Made by a program: the position numbers and the translations under genes
In this document: one piece after another, positions 25,770 through 34,823 of the stretch
Layout of the letters: every line of letters starts with the position of its first letter
How positions within the stretch are numbered: position 1 is the stretch's first letter
Origin: Verrucomicrobiales bacterium
GTDB taxonomy: Bacteria; Verrucomicrobiota; Verrucomicrobiia; Verrucomicrobiales; DEV007
DNA length: 64,000 bases
Reading direction: 5' to 3'
NCBI GenBank assembly: GCA_029213195.1
Contig: JARGNI010000002.1
Coordinates: 124,001 to 188,000, forward strand
The notes under the pieces: generated by a model
What the model was told of the DNA's origin: nothing
The model's input: the letters and a program-made list of their open reading frames with translations, nothing else
The model's database searches: none

Positions 25770-27776
25770 CTACTCGGCGATGTTTACAGGAGCGTCGGGA
25801 AGAGCATTGAGAAAGGCTTTCCCATAACGCTTGCTGAGGACGCGATTGTCGAGGAGCACGACCATTCCCTCGTCCTCGCCGCTCCGAATGAGACGCCCCA
25901 CTCCTTGTCTCAGTTTCAAGATCGCCTCGGGAACACTGTATTCCATGAAGGAATTTCCGCCTTCCTCTTCGATCTTCTCGAGTCGAGCCTGGGTCAGGGG
26001 ATGATCCGGCACCGCAAAGGGCAACCGGGTAATGATGACATTGGTCAGCGCTTTCCCAGGGACGTCCACGCCCGTCCAGAAACTATCCGTCCCGAAAAGG
26101 ACACTCGAAACGTCCTTCTTGAATTCCTCGATCAGTTGAGCCCTCGATCGGCCTCTTCCCTGCCGAAGCAATTGCAGGTCCTGATCGGCGAAAAAACTTT
26201 CCATCTGGTCGCCGACCCGTTGCAGGAGCGAGTAACTTGTGAAGAGAACAAAGGCACTGCCCTTCGATTCGGAAACGAAGTGCCGAATCCACCGACAGAG
26301 CGCCTCTTCGTATCCGCTCTCCTTTGGCTGCGGCATCTCCTTGACGAGGTGAATGGTCATCTGTTCCTCGTAGAGAAAAGGGCTTCCGATCTGGATCGCC
26401 TCGACCTCCTCCGCTCCGACTCGATTCCGGAAATACCCGAGATCTCGATCTCCGATCCCAAGGGTTGCACTCGTGAAGACACAGGGCCGATTTCTCTCGA
26501 AAAACACCGGACGTAGCAACTCGGCAACATCGACCGGTGCCGCGTTCAGGCTGATCGATTCCCGGTCGCTCTTCTCAACCCAGTAGACCAGGCCATCTTC
26601 ACTCTGGTCAAGAAACGTCGCCAAAGCGGCGCGGCAATCGGCGAGACGTCGAGCGAGTTCCGTCAGTTCATTCTTCGCCGTGTCCTCCGCCAGATCCGCG
26701 ACAGTTCTGGCCCGGCGACCAACCTCGATCAGTCCCGCTCCGAGGGTGTCTTCCACAAACTCGGGGTCTCGGATCCGAAACTCGCGGCCATAGTCGCCCC
26801 ACTGACAGGAAGCTTCGACCTCGTCGAAAAACTCATCGATATCATCGAGCAGTTTCATCGTCGCTCGGCGCCCCTGGGAATCCCCCGCTTTCGTGAAGAG
26901 CCCTTTTTTGTTCTTGGGATTGAAGAGGCGATGAAGGTCGAATTTCATACCGACCTGGGAAAGTGACAGCCCAAGCTGGCGAGCGGCCACCTGCTCCAGG
27001 GTATGCGCCTCATCGAAGACGAGGAAGTCTCCCGCGAACAGAAAGCCCTCTCCTGATTCGGTGAACTCCGCCTGGCTGTTGAGGAGAGTAAAGAACAGCG
27101 TGTGGTTCACGACGACGACATCGGCCTCCGCGACTTTCTTTTTCACCTCCTGGTAGTAACAGGCACCGGTCGAACCACAGCGACGCGGGGTGCAGGCATG
27201 CGACTCACTGCAGACCTGGGACCAGACGCGGCCTGCGGGAACGAAATCGAGATCGCTCAGGGTTCCGTCTTTCGTTTTCTGCGCCCACTCCCAGATCGCT
27301 TTCAGCTCTTCGACTTCGGAACTGGTGAACAATTCGCCACCACCGGCCATGGCCGTTTGCAACCGAGCCGGGCAGAGATAGTTGCGTCGCCCTTTGAGCA
27401 AGAGGGCGCGAAATGGTTCCTCCATCACCGACTGGAGCAAGGGGATATCCTTCTCGATCAGCTGTTCTTGAAGGTTGATGGTGTGAGTGGAGATGATCGC
27501 CTTGCGATTCTCATTCAAAGCCTTTCGAACGGCAGGAGCCAGGTAGGCGAGCGACTTTCCGACCCCTGTCCCAGCCTCGACCACCAGCGGACGCTCTTCC
27601 TCCAGCGCTCCTGCCACGGCAACCGCCATCTGCTGCTGCTGCGGACGAAACTCGAAATCACGAAGCTTCGACAACGCTCCACTGGCTCCGAAAAATTCGG
27701 CAGTCGTGCGCGAGAGCGTGTCCGAGGAAGAACCAAAATCGGAAATCGAAATCACAGTAGGTAGACTTCCGATCAA
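25770..27776 (-). CDS. DinG-family ATP-dependent DNA helicase
   Basis: A 668-residue superfamily 2 (XPD/DinG-type) helicase. Motif I is VVEAGTGVGKSLAYLAP, motif II FDEAH. Between them four cysteines (VCSESHACTPRRCGSTGACYY) form the expected Fe-S cluster site near residues 198-220. Motif VI lies near LRQGVGRLIRSGEDEG. It probably resolves R-loops, G4 or damage-related structures, 5'-3', with ssDNA. It heads the minus-strand run dinG-nagA-methyltransferase-malQ-mdh. Start Met1 fits; a few residues either way cannot be excluded. Confidence 0.92.
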   Translation of the reverse strand: MIGSLPTVISISDFGSSSDTLSRTTAEFFGASGALSKLRDFEFRPQQQQMAVAVAGALEEERPLVVEAGTGVGKSLAYLAPAVRKALNENRKAIISTHTINLQEQLIEKDIPLLQSVMEEPFRALLLKGRRNYLCPARLQTAMAGGGELFTSSEVEELKAIWEWAQKTKDGTLSDLDFVPAGRVWSQVCSESHACTPRRCGSTGACYYQEVKKKVAEADVVVVNHTLFFTLLNSQAEFTESGEGFLFAGDFLVFDEAHTLEQVAARQLGLSLSQVGMKFDLHRLFNPKNKKGLFTKAGDSQGRRATMKLLDDIDEFFDEVEASCQWGDYGREFRIRDPEFVEDTLGAGLIEVGRRARTVADLAEDTAKNELTELARRLADCRAALATFLDQSEDGLVYWVEKSDRESISLNAAPVDVAELLRPVFFERNRPCVFTSATLGIGDRDLGYFRNRVGAEEVEAIQIGSPFLYEEQMTIHLVKEMPQPKESGYEEALCRWIRHFVSESKGSAFVLFTSYSLLQRVGDQMESFFADQDLQLLRQGRGRSRAQLIEEFKKDVSSVLFGTDSFWTGVDVPGKALTNVIITRLPFAVPDHPLTQARLEKIEEEGGNSFMEYSVPEAILKLRQGVGRLIRSGEDEGMVVLLDNRVLSKRYGKAFLNALPDAPVNIAE

Positions 27777-27867
27777 ACCCTGTCAGGTGCAACCGCAAAC
27801 AGGGTTGAATCCAAATGCGCCTCCCTCCCTCTCAGAATCTTTTTTACAGGAATAGGTAGATTTTCAC

Positions 27868-27895
27868 TTTACAGACAAACCGGTCTGTTTATATT
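27868..27895 (+). promoter_or_regulatory. TetR-gene promoter with embedded operator palindrome
   Basis: TTTACA (27868-27873) and TATATT (27890-27895) are 16 bases apart. The spacer is almost filled by the inverted repeat ACAGAC-N6-GTCTGT (27871-27888), a typical TetR-type operator arrangement, pointing to autorepression. The predicted start of transcription is within a few bases of the ATG at 27904, so the mRNA would be leaderless or nearly so. Confidence 0.65.
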
Positions 27896-27903
27896 GATGG
27901 CAG

Positions 27904-28461
27904 ATGAGAAAACCGAACGCCAAAGAACGCATCCTCGAGACTGCAGGAGAACTCTTCCACAAACGTGGCTACTCGGAGGTGGGGATCAATGAGATCATCG
28001 CCGCTGCGGAAACGGCCAAGGCGAGTTTCTATCAACACTACCCGTCCAAGGAGTCCCTCTGCGAAGCTTGGCTTTCAAGTGTCCATGAAAGATCCGAGAT
28101 CGGACGGGCAGAGATTCTCGAGAAGGAGATCTCTCCTTCTGAGAAAGTCGCCCTCTATTTCGACCATCTGGAGCAGTTCATGACGAACAGTGAGTTTCGC
28201 GGCTGCCCCTATTCCAACACCAGCGCAGTTTCCGACGAGGGGTGCACCGGCATCGTTGAACAGATCCAGGGTCACAAAGAGTCCATCCGAGAATTCTTTC
28301 ACCAGATCTGCCTCGAGAAGTTCGAGAATGCTGAAGAAGCCCAAAGGATTGGAGACCGAATCTTTCTTCTCTACTCGGGAGCAGCGACCGAAAGCCAGAA
28401 TCTCAAGTCACTTTGGCCAGTCCAAGAGGCACGCGCCGGGGCTGTCGACCTTCTTTCCTGA
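27904..28461 (+). CDS. TetR/AcrR family transcriptional regulator
   Basis: A 185-residue repressor-type regulator. Residues about 5-50 form the TetR helix-turn-helix: KERILETAGELFHKRGYSEVG, then AAAETAKASFYQHYPSKESL, which matches the consensus closely. The C-terminal ligand-binding part (about 60-185) is of the AcrR/NemR-like type and contains CPYSNTSAVSDEGC; the two cysteines could be a redox or electrophile sensor, but that is inference. An operator-like palindrome lies in its own promoter, and a related half-site pair precedes the next gene, an ECF sigma factor. Confidence 0.93.
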   Translation: MRKPNAKERILETAGELFHKRGYSEVGINEIIAAAETAKASFYQHYPSKESLCEAWLSSVHERSEIGRAEILEKEISPSEKVALYFDHLEQFMTNSEFRGCPYSNTSAVSDEGCTGIVEQIQGHKESIREFFHQICLEKFENAEEAQRIGDRIFLLYSGAATESQNLKSLWPVQEARAGAVDLLS

Positions 28462-28490
28462 TCCCGAACCCCTTTTTTCACCGAAAACAA

Positions 28491-28504
28491 ACAGACCATT
28501 CTGT
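28491..28504 (+). promoter_or_regulatory. Second operator-like inverted repeat, before an ECF sigma gene
   Basis: ACAGA-CCAT-TCTGT lies 18 bases before the ATG at 28522 and shares half-sites ACAGA/TCTGT with the palindrome in the TetR promoter, although the spacing differs (4 against 8 bases). It could let the TetR protein control the sigma gene. Confidence 0.4.
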
Positions 28505-28521
28505 ATTTACCACCTGACCTT

Positions 28522-29112
28522 ATGACAACGAACACCATCAATCCAGAAAACTGGAATATCGCCTATCGCGACTACCTCGTCCGCTTTGCCCTTCAACGTG
28601 TATCGGACTATGGAAGCGCCGAAGACCTCGTCCAGGAGACCTTCCTTTCGGCATGGAATGCCAAGGAGAGATTCCGCGGTGATTGCACGGAGCGAACCTG
28701 GCTCACAGGTATCCTCAGAAACAAGATCATCGACCTGTATCGCAAAACCGGTCGTCGCCCCTCGGTTCTGGCAACGGATCTTGAATTCCGATCCTCTGAT
28801 TCCGAAGAGACAGTCTCCTGGATGGACCAGCAGGCCGATCCAAAGCGGACCAATCAGCCCGAAGCAGAAACGGAAAAACAAGAGTTTCTCCACGACTTGG
28901 AAAACGCGGTCACCAATCTCCCATCGAAGATGGGAAAGGCCTTCTCGATGAGAGAACTCCAGGGTTTGTCGACCGAGGAAATCACGGAAGAACTCAATAT
29001 CTCGAAGGCGAATCTCTGGGTCCTCATTCACCGAGCCAAACAGAATCTCAGCAACGAACTCAGCGCCGAGTGGGATGAGGTCGAGGAGTTCGGACAGCGC
29101 AGAGCCGCCTGA
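28522..29112 (+). CDS. ECF-type sigma-70 family RNA polymerase sigma factor
   Basis: A 196-residue sigma factor. Region 2 lies near residues 15-85 (YRDYLVRFALQRVSDYGSAE, DLVQETFLSAW, RTWLTGILRNKIIDLYR). An acidic linker follows (about 90-125), then region 4 at about 130-185 (LPSKMGKAFSMRELQGLSTE, EELNISKANLWVLIHRAK) with a helix-turn-helix. It resembles ECF factors that work with a very small partner protein. No classical anti-sigma factor with a membrane segment is adjacent; a 46-residue ORF follows. An operator-like repeat is just upstream. Confidence 0.92.
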   Translation: MTTNTINPENWNIAYRDYLVRFALQRVSDYGSAEDLVQETFLSAWNAKERFRGDCTERTWLTGILRNKIIDLYRKTGRRPSVLATDLEFRSSDSEETVSWMDQQADPKRTNQPEAETEKQEFLHDLENAVTNLPSKMGKAFSMRELQGLSTEEITEELNISKANLWVLIHRAKQNLSNELSAEWDEVEEFGQRRAA

Positions 29113-29276
29113 TCCCTCCCCTCTCGAATTTTCTTTCCATTCCCCTGCATAGAACATGTGCCCTGTCCGTCACTAGCTCCGACCGCCAAGCATTCCAGTT
29201 CGTTTTCGACGTCGCGTTGTCACATCGAAACGGGTTGGGACAAGAATATCTGAACACTCAACGCAGGGACTGTAAC

Positions 29277-29417
29277 ATGGCCGAAAAGGCAAAACAGATT
29301 ATCCGCCAACACTGGGCGAAACGACACGATCCGGATCCATTGATCCGTCAAAGAGCCTTGAGCCTCGTGAAAACCCACGTCGTTATGCTTCGAACCTGGC
29401 AGCGAACCGATCCTTAG
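29277..29417 (+). CDS. Small basic hypothetical protein downstream of the sigma factor
   Basis: A possible 46-residue product (MAEKAKQIIRQHWAKRHDPD at its start), rich in Arg, Lys and His and probably helical. AGGGA lies eight bases before the ATG. An in-frame ATG at 29217 would add 20 residues. I do not recognise it. Its position 164 bases after the ECF gene recalls small anti-sigma proteins, but the zinc-binding His/Cys pattern of those is missing, so that role is speculation. Confidence 0.4.
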   Translation: MAEKAKQIIRQHWAKRHDPDPLIRQRALSLVKTHVVMLRTWQRTDP

Positions 29418-29529
29418 ACCACCGGGAAAAACAGGGGTCTCGGCGAAGCGAGATTAGAGTTTTACAAAATTATTCCTAAAATTTTAAAATTTATTTAAGA
29501 TTTCCTGATATTTAGGCTACAGTTAAAGA

Positions 29530-30372
29530 ATGCGCCCGTTGTACGCCTTCACTCTGGTAGCCGTATCCAGCTCCTTCCTTCTCTCTACCTTCGAGAATTT
29601 GGAAGCAGCCCCCGGAAAACGTTCTTTCCGGACGATCGTTCCGATCAAGCAGTCCGTGCCCCCTGGAAAGACGGGAATGAAGACCCAAAGTGTCTCGGTC
29701 AAGATCCCTCCCCCTCCGGTTCCCCAGATTCAAAACTCTCTTTTTCCGGAAGACAGTGTTCCCGATACCGACCTTCCGCCTGAAGCCATCGAGGTGCCAA
29801 TCGAGAAAGCATCGGAGAAGGAATTGGGAAACCAGGATGATTCCGGAACCTCGGAAAAGGCTGCGAAAACTTCTCAGAAAGACGTCGATGGCCCCACTCT
29901 CTATCGACTCCGCGAGGAAGCTCACCGCCTTGCCGATATGGGATTGAAATACAAGTTCGGAGAAGATGATCCGAATGACGGAGGCCTTGATTGCTCCAGC
30001 ACGATGCAATATCTGCTGACCAAGATCGGGATCGACGGCGTTCCCCGGACTTCCTATGACCAGTACTACTGGCTCAGAAAGAAAAAACTGATCCGAGACC
30101 TCTCGGGAAAGAACGCCTCCAAGAAGCTCTTCGAAAAGCTTTCCCCCGGTGACCTCATCTTCTGGGGTGGAACCTGGAAGTCAGGACACAAGGTGTCTCA
30201 TGTCATGATCTACATGGGCTATGACGCCGATGCCGACAAGCACTACGTCTTCGGGGCACGCGGAAAATCCTCCAAGGGGCTCCTCGGAAATGGCGTCGAC
30301 ATTTTCGAGCTCGAACCCAACCGGGGGCGCCTTGTCGCCCACGGCAAGATTCCGGGGCTTATCTATCCGTGA
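29530..30372 (+). CDS. Exported NlpC/P60-family cell-wall peptidase
   Basis: A 280-residue protein with an N-terminal signal peptide (RPLYAFTLVAVSSSFLLS). A Pro/Ser/Lys-rich low-complexity linker covers about residues 30-120. The NlpC/P60 domain occupies about 125-280: GGLDCSSTMQYLL carries the catalytic Cys, SPGDLIFWGG is a standard family block and KVSHVMIYMG carries the catalytic His. It probably cleaves peptide stems of peptidoglycan in the periplasm. An AT-rich leader of about 110 bases precedes it. A perfect palindrome GATCCGCGCGGATC overlaps the end region (30371-30384). Confidence 0.88.
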   Translation: MRPLYAFTLVAVSSSFLLSTFENLEAAPGKRSFRTIVPIKQSVPPGKTGMKTQSVSVKIPPPPVPQIQNSLFPEDSVPDTDLPPEAIEVPIEKASEKELGNQDDSGTSEKAAKTSQKDVDGPTLYRLREEAHRLADMGLKYKFGEDDPNDGGLDCSSTMQYLLTKIGIDGVPRTSYDQYYWLRKKKLIRDLSGKNASKKLFEKLSPGDLIFWGGTWKSGHKVSHVMIYMGYDADADKHYVFGARGKSSKGLLGNGVDIFELEPNRGRLVAHGKIPGLIYP

Positions 30373-30407
30373 TCCGCGCGGATCGCCCTTCGCCAGGCCG
30401 AGCGCCT

Positions 30408-33047
30408 TTACTTCATCGGCGAGAGCAGATCATCGAGTTCCTCTTCGGAGAAGCTCAATTTCTGAGGCGTTCCTTCCAGGATGCCCTCGAAGAGCGCTTT
30501 CTTCTTCTGCTGCAACATCAGGATCTTTTCCTCGATTGTTCCCGAGGAGATCAGCTTGTAGACGAAAACGGGATTCTTTTGACCGATTCGATACGCCCGG
30601 TCCGTCGCCTGGGCCTCGAGGGCCGGGTTCCACCACGGATCGAAATGGATCACGGTATCCGCAGCCGTAAGATTCAGGCCGGTACCTCCGGCTCGAAGAC
30701 TGATCAGGAATACCGGTGCTTTGCCGGCCTGAAAGTCATCGCATAGTTTCCCTCGATCCTTGGACTGTCCAGTGAGGATCAAGTAGCGAATCCGCTCCTT
30801 TTGCAGCGCCTCCTCGATCAGGGAGAGCATCCCCGTAAACTGGGAAAAGATCAGAACCCTCCGCCCCGCCTGGACCATGGACGGAAGCATCTCCATGAGG
30901 AGATCCATCTTTGCAGACCCTTTCACCTTCTGCGCCGAAGGAAGATTGAGGAGCCGGGGGTGATTGCAGACCTGGCGCAGCTTCAGGAGCGCCTCGAGTA
31001 CGAGGAGTCTCGACTTCTCAACGCCCAGCCTCTCGATCTCCTCGTGCACCTCCCGACTCACTGCAGCACGAACCGCTTCATACAGCTCCACCTGCTTGGG
31101 CAGCAACTCCAGTGTCCGGACGATCTCATTCTTCGGCGGAAGATCTTTCGCGACAAGAGCCTTGGTCCGCCGAAGCATCAGCGGGGAAACTCGATCCGCG
31201 AGTCGCTTTCTCAAGCCCTCGTCCCGGTGCTTTTCGATCGGAGCCCGAAACGATCGATTGAATCCCTCCTCGCTCCCCAGGAACCCGGGCATGAGAAAGT
31301 GGAAGAGAGACCAGAGTTCGCCCAGGTTGTTTTCAATCGGAGTTCCCGAGAGACAGAGCCGGTGCCGCGCATCGATCCGATAGGCGACTTTCGTGACCTG
31401 GGAAGCGGTGTTCTTGATCGTATGAGCTTCGTCGAGGACGACGTAGTGAAAGGGCTGGTTGAGCAACTCCTCGGCATCCCGCAGCAGGACCGGGTAGGAG
31501 GTGATGACCAAATCACAATGACCGAGGACCGAGTAGTATTTCTTACGATTCGGCCCTTGCAGGGCCAGCACGGTGAGAGACGGAGCAAACTTTTTGGCCT
31601 CTTTCTCCCAGTTCGGAACGACGCTCTTGGGGGCGAGGATCAGGCAAGGCAGATTTCCCCGCCCCGACTTCTTCTCGTAGTGAAGATGACAAAGGGTCTG
31701 GATCGTTTTTCCCAATCCCATATCATCGGCGAGAATGCCACCGAGCCCTTGCTCGCGGAGAAACTGGAGCCACTCAAATCCATCCTGCTGATAAGGTCGC
31801 AGTGTCGCCAGGAATCCCTCCGGTGCTTCCGGATTCTTTTTCGGTTTCAGCGACTCGATCTCTTCCGCTTGTCGCAGCAATTCCTCCGGGGCAGTTTCAA
31901 CCAATGCCTCTTGGCCTTCTGCTCGAATCAACTGAGCCGCTCTGACCTTGTGGAGCCGCACCGTCCCCTCCTCGCTGACGGAATCTCGATCGAAGAGCTC
32001 CGAGAGAATTCCAAGAATCGAATGCAACTTGGCCGCAGGAAGCGCGACAAACTTTCCCGACTCGCCCAGCTGGATCGGGATCTTTTTTTCTTTGGGCCAT
32101 TTCTCGATGGCGGAGAGAGAACAGGAGGAAGGCCGGGTCTCAAGGTAGCGAACCAAGCAAGGCAGGAGATTGACTCTCTCTCCGTTCAAGCGAATTCCAT
32201 ATTCGAAGCCAAACCAATCGGTCTCGCGTTCTTCTTCGGTAACTTCCCCATAGAAGTCCATCGGCTCCACCACCTGAAGACCGAACTCCTCATCAACGAT
32301 GATCTCGCAGTCCAAGGCCTCTAGCTCTGACCTGCGATTCGACAAGAAATCGGCCCAGAAAACTTCCTGCATCCCTCTACGAATCGCCGAGTAGGCATAG
32401 CACTGGCGACAAGCTGGCTCGATCTCATCCCAGGGATAAAGCTCGACCAACCTTTTCAATCCCATTTCCCGAAGCTTGGTCTCGATCCGGGGGTCCTTTC
32501 CCTGCACCTCCGCCAGGGGCATGTTCTCGAGAACGGAACGCGCGTCGGAATCATCCCAGTGCAGAATTCCCGCCCTGACATCCGCAGAAAACAAGCGGAC
32601 CCTGGTAACCGCATTTTCTGCCTCAAACTCTTCTTCGGCAATCAAGCCTCGCTCCCGCATCGCTGCGATCAACAGGGCCGCGACATGGGCATCATTTCGT
32701 CCATCCCCCTGGCTGCTCTTGCCATCGACCTTCCAATCCGACTCCCCACCCAGATGAATGACCATGCTGACTTCGGCAGCTTCGGGTTTTCCCTCTTCCT
32801 CGATCTGACCAAAAATTCCGGCAAAGCCGCCCTGTACATTGGCCGTCACCACCCGCACGTTCCCCGAACGGCAGAGTGAGAAACCGAACCGGATCTGCTC
32901 GGGAGAAAAAATCGTCCCGGCGAAGGGCTCCGAACGGAGATCGATCTTGCGCAAAACTCCTGCAGGATCGGGGTTCTCGATCGAAGGGATTCGAGAGCTT
33001 GACGAGGTCAGAGAGTCTTTCAAGAGAAGGTTCGGGTCAGAAAACAA
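30408..33047 (-). CDS. SNF2/SWI-type DNA-dependent ATPase
   Basis: An 879-residue SNF2-family protein. An N-terminal region of about 400 residues includes a Cys-containing patch and a SNF2-associated segment. The ATPase core follows: LRPYQQDGFEWLQFL, ILADDMGLGKTIQTL (Walker A), VVLDEAHTIKN (DEAH), LCLSGTPIENNLGELWSLFH, then the second RecA lobe with RVLIFSQFTGML and ATDRAYRIGQKNPVFVYKLI. Bacterial members remodel protein-DNA complexes such as RNA polymerase; the exact target is not known here. It converges on the NlpC/P60 gene with 35 bases between the stops. Confidence 0.93.
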   Translation of the reverse strand: MFSDPNLLLKDSLTSSSSRIPSIENPDPAGVLRKIDLRSEPFAGTIFSPEQIRFGFSLCRSGNVRVVTANVQGGFAGIFGQIEEEGKPEAAEVSMVIHLGGESDWKVDGKSSQGDGRNDAHVAALLIAAMRERGLIAEEEFEAENAVTRVRLFSADVRAGILHWDDSDARSVLENMPLAEVQGKDPRIETKLREMGLKRLVELYPWDEIEPACRQCYAYSAIRRGMQEVFWADFLSNRRSELEALDCEIIVDEEFGLQVVEPMDFYGEVTEEERETDWFGFEYGIRLNGERVNLLPCLVRYLETRPSSCSLSAIEKWPKEKKIPIQLGESGKFVALPAAKLHSILGILSELFDRDSVSEEGTVRLHKVRAAQLIRAEGQEALVETAPEELLRQAEEIESLKPKKNPEAPEGFLATLRPYQQDGFEWLQFLREQGLGGILADDMGLGKTIQTLCHLHYEKKSGRGNLPCLILAPKSVVPNWEKEAKKFAPSLTVLALQGPNRKKYYSVLGHCDLVITSYPVLLRDAEELLNQPFHYVVLDEAHTIKNTASQVTKVAYRIDARHRLCLSGTPIENNLGELWSLFHFLMPGFLGSEEGFNRSFRAPIEKHRDEGLRKRLADRVSPLMLRRTKALVAKDLPPKNEIVRTLELLPKQVELYEAVRAAVSREVHEEIERLGVEKSRLLVLEALLKLRQVCNHPRLLNLPSAQKVKGSAKMDLLMEMLPSMVQAGRRVLIFSQFTGMLSLIEEALQKERIRYLILTGQSKDRGKLCDDFQAGKAPVFLISLRAGGTGLNLTAADTVIHFDPWWNPALEAQATDRAYRIGQKNPVFVYKLISSGTIEEKILMLQQKKKALFEGILEGTPQKLSFSEEELDDLLSPMK

Positions 33048-33133
33048 GGCGGCATTCTGACCAATAAGACTGAAAATTCAACCTTTACGAAGAATAAATT
33101 CGAAAGTTCTCGCCGACGCTTTCGGGCGACTCC

Positions 33134-33170
33134 AAAAAAATGGGCCGGATGGATTGCTCCACCCGGCCCA
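33134..33170 (-). terminator. Rho-independent terminator of the sigma/anti-sigma operon
   Basis: On the minus strand GGGCCGG (33163-33169) pairs with CCGGCCC (33142-33148) and is followed by an A/T boundary and TTTTTTT. It lies 44 bases past the stop of the anti-sigma-like gene at 33214. Confidence 0.8.
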
Positions 33171-33213
33171 ACAGGTTTACGTCCACAACCGGAACGAGTC
33201 CGGTCGCGAAATT

Positions 33214-34263
33214 CTATCGCGAAAACTGACTCTTGAGTCCACTGATCACGGATCGATTTCGATCGAGAAGTTGAATCAGCTCGGCGCGCTGGGGCGAAGC
33301 GTCAGGAAGTTGCTCCACCACGGAGAGGATCTCCTGCTGGATGGTCTGGAGTTCCGCCATGAGGCGCAAGTCGTCTTCGCTCGAACGAACGGGATTTCCA
33401 CTCATCGACACAGGCTGAAATCCGCGCAGGACCTGGCCGGTCTGGCTACGGAGCGAACGAGCGACATCATCGAGGGAAACGAATCCACGAACTACAACAT
33501 TCGAGGAATTTCCGACAGGGATCCGCATCGCACCCTCTTTACTCTTGACCCGTCGCTCGATGAGTCCCGTCTTAGGACCTTCTTCTCCGATGACCGGCGG
33601 CAGGTAGGAATCGACACGATCCGCCGTGCTCCCGGAAAAACTGGCGGGGATGATGCCCGAAGAATGAGATCCCGGGATCTCTTGCGATGCAGGAACCATT
33701 CCCTGAGCGTCCAAGTAGGAAGCATCGACAGGTGCGGCGAGATTCTCAAGATTCTCGATGGCTTCGGAAAGAGCCATGTTCCCAATCACTTCGGTCTCCT
33801 GATCGATCACGAGTTTCGGCACATGAACTCCGCTGGCATTGCCCAGGGAAGCTACCAGCAAAGTCCGATCGACCTCATTGTCACCGTCAGCCACCAAACT
33901 CGAAGGGACATTCTGAAAAGAGACCATGGAGCCAGCAATCAACGCAACCGCAGCAGCAACGCCAGCCACAGCTCCGATCGCCTTCTTGGCACGACCAAAC
34001 TGGAAGGGAATGATTTTCGAGTCGGATTCCTCGGCGAGAGCTGGCAGAACCTTGAGACTCGGTTCCTTCATTTCTACTGACCATTCATTCTTCAACCCCC
34101 TCGAAAGAAGCGACATGATTTCATCCATCGATTCCAACTCCTCCTGCGCATTCGGGGAGGCATCGAGTTTGGTTTCAAATTCGCGTCTCTCGGAGAGGCT
34201 CATCTCACCCAACGCATAGGCGGTGAGATCTGGATCGTCAGGGTTGATCGGTTCACGATTCAT
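33214..34263 (-). CDS. Membrane-anchored anti-sigma factor-like protein
   Basis: A 349-residue protein encoded 23 bases after an ECF sigma gene. The N-terminus (DPDLTAYALGEMSLSERREF, then LDASPNAQEELESM) matches the anti-sigma N-terminal fold seen in PVC bacteria, without a His-Cys-Cys zinc motif. One membrane helix lies at about residues 95-115 (AIGAVAGVAAAVALIAGSMV). The C-terminal 230 residues would be periplasmic, mostly low complexity, ending in a coiled coil (LRLMAELQTIQQEILSVVEQ). It probably holds the sigma factor at the membrane until an envelope signal arrives. Confidence 0.8.
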   Translation of the reverse strand: MNREPINPDDPDLTAYALGEMSLSERREFETKLDASPNAQEELESMDEIMSLLSRGLKNEWSVEMKEPSLKVLPALAEESDSKIIPFQFGRAKKAIGAVAGVAAAVALIAGSMVSFQNVPSSLVADGDNEVDRTLLVASLGNASGVHVPKLVIDQETEVIGNMALSEAIENLENLAAPVDASYLDAQGMVPASQEIPGSHSSGIIPASFSGSTADRVDSYLPPVIGEEGPKTGLIERRVKSKEGAMRIPVGNSSNVVVRGFVSLDDVARSLRSQTGQVLRGFQPVSMSGNPVRSSEDDLRLMAELQTIQQEILSVVEQLPDASPQRAELIQLLDRNRSVISGLKSQFSR

Positions 34264-34286
34264 AGGTTTAGGCAGGTGGGAAAAAT

Positions 34287-34823
34287 TCAGGAGAGTTCGA
34301 CGCCCATGAGGGAACGGAGACGCTTGATACCGGTATGGATAAGGAATCCGACGTTGCTGACACTGAGGCCGGTCACCTCGGAAATTTCTTTGTAGCTCAA
34401 ATCACCCTGGAATTTCAATCGAATGACTTCGCGCTGATTGTCGGGAAGGCGATCAAGAAATTTGAGCACTTCTTCAAAGCGCTCCTTCTGCTGCATCGCA
34501 CTCGAGGGATCCGGCTCCGAATCATTGAGATTCTCGAATGCCTCACCGGAAGAGGTCAGCATAGGATTCTCTTTCCGAAGAACATCGATCGACCGATTCC
34601 GGCAGACGGTGTAAAGCCAGCTCTTCAGCTTACCTCGGATCATCTCGGGATCCTGACGATGCAGCTTGATGAACGTATCCTGCACCACATCCCGGGCACG
34701 ATCCCAGTCTCCACCCAGGAGGCCAGCCGCATAGCCCGTCAACGGGCCTTCGAAATCCGCCTGAGCGGACTCGACTAATTCACGAGGGGAAACCTCCATT
34801 GCTTGTAGGGAAGCGGCGGACAT
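34287..34823 (-). CDS. ECF-type RNA polymerase sigma factor
   Basis: A 178-residue sigma factor. Region 2: DRARDVVQDTFIKLHRQD and KLKSWLYTVCRNRSIDVLR, about residues 40-85. Region 4: LDRLPDNQREVIRLKFQGDL, then YKEISEVTGLSVSNVGFLIH, about residues 120-170. It forms an operon with the downstream anti-sigma-like gene. A palindrome GGTGTACTACACC sits six bases before the start codon. It is divergent from the NtrC-like gene across a 356-base gap. Confidence 0.93.
   Translation of the reverse strand: MSAASLQAMEVSPRELVESAQADFEGPLTGYAAGLLGGDWDRARDVVQDTFIKLHRQDPEMIRGKLKSWLYTVCRNRSIDVLRKENPMLTSSGEAFENLNDSEPDPSSAMQQKERFEEVLKFLDRLPDNQREVIRLKFQGDLSYKEISEVTGLSVSNVGFLIHTGIKRLRSLMGVELS

Noticed and set aside
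29217-29276. Longer start for the 46-residue ORF
   Set aside because: The ATG at 29277 has a better spaced AGGGA and the upstream 20 codons look non-coding.
30371-30384. Palindrome GATCCGCGCGGATC as a binding site
   Set aside because: It overlaps the end of a gene and lies between convergent stops, where it more likely contributes to transcript ends or is chance in GC-rich DNA.
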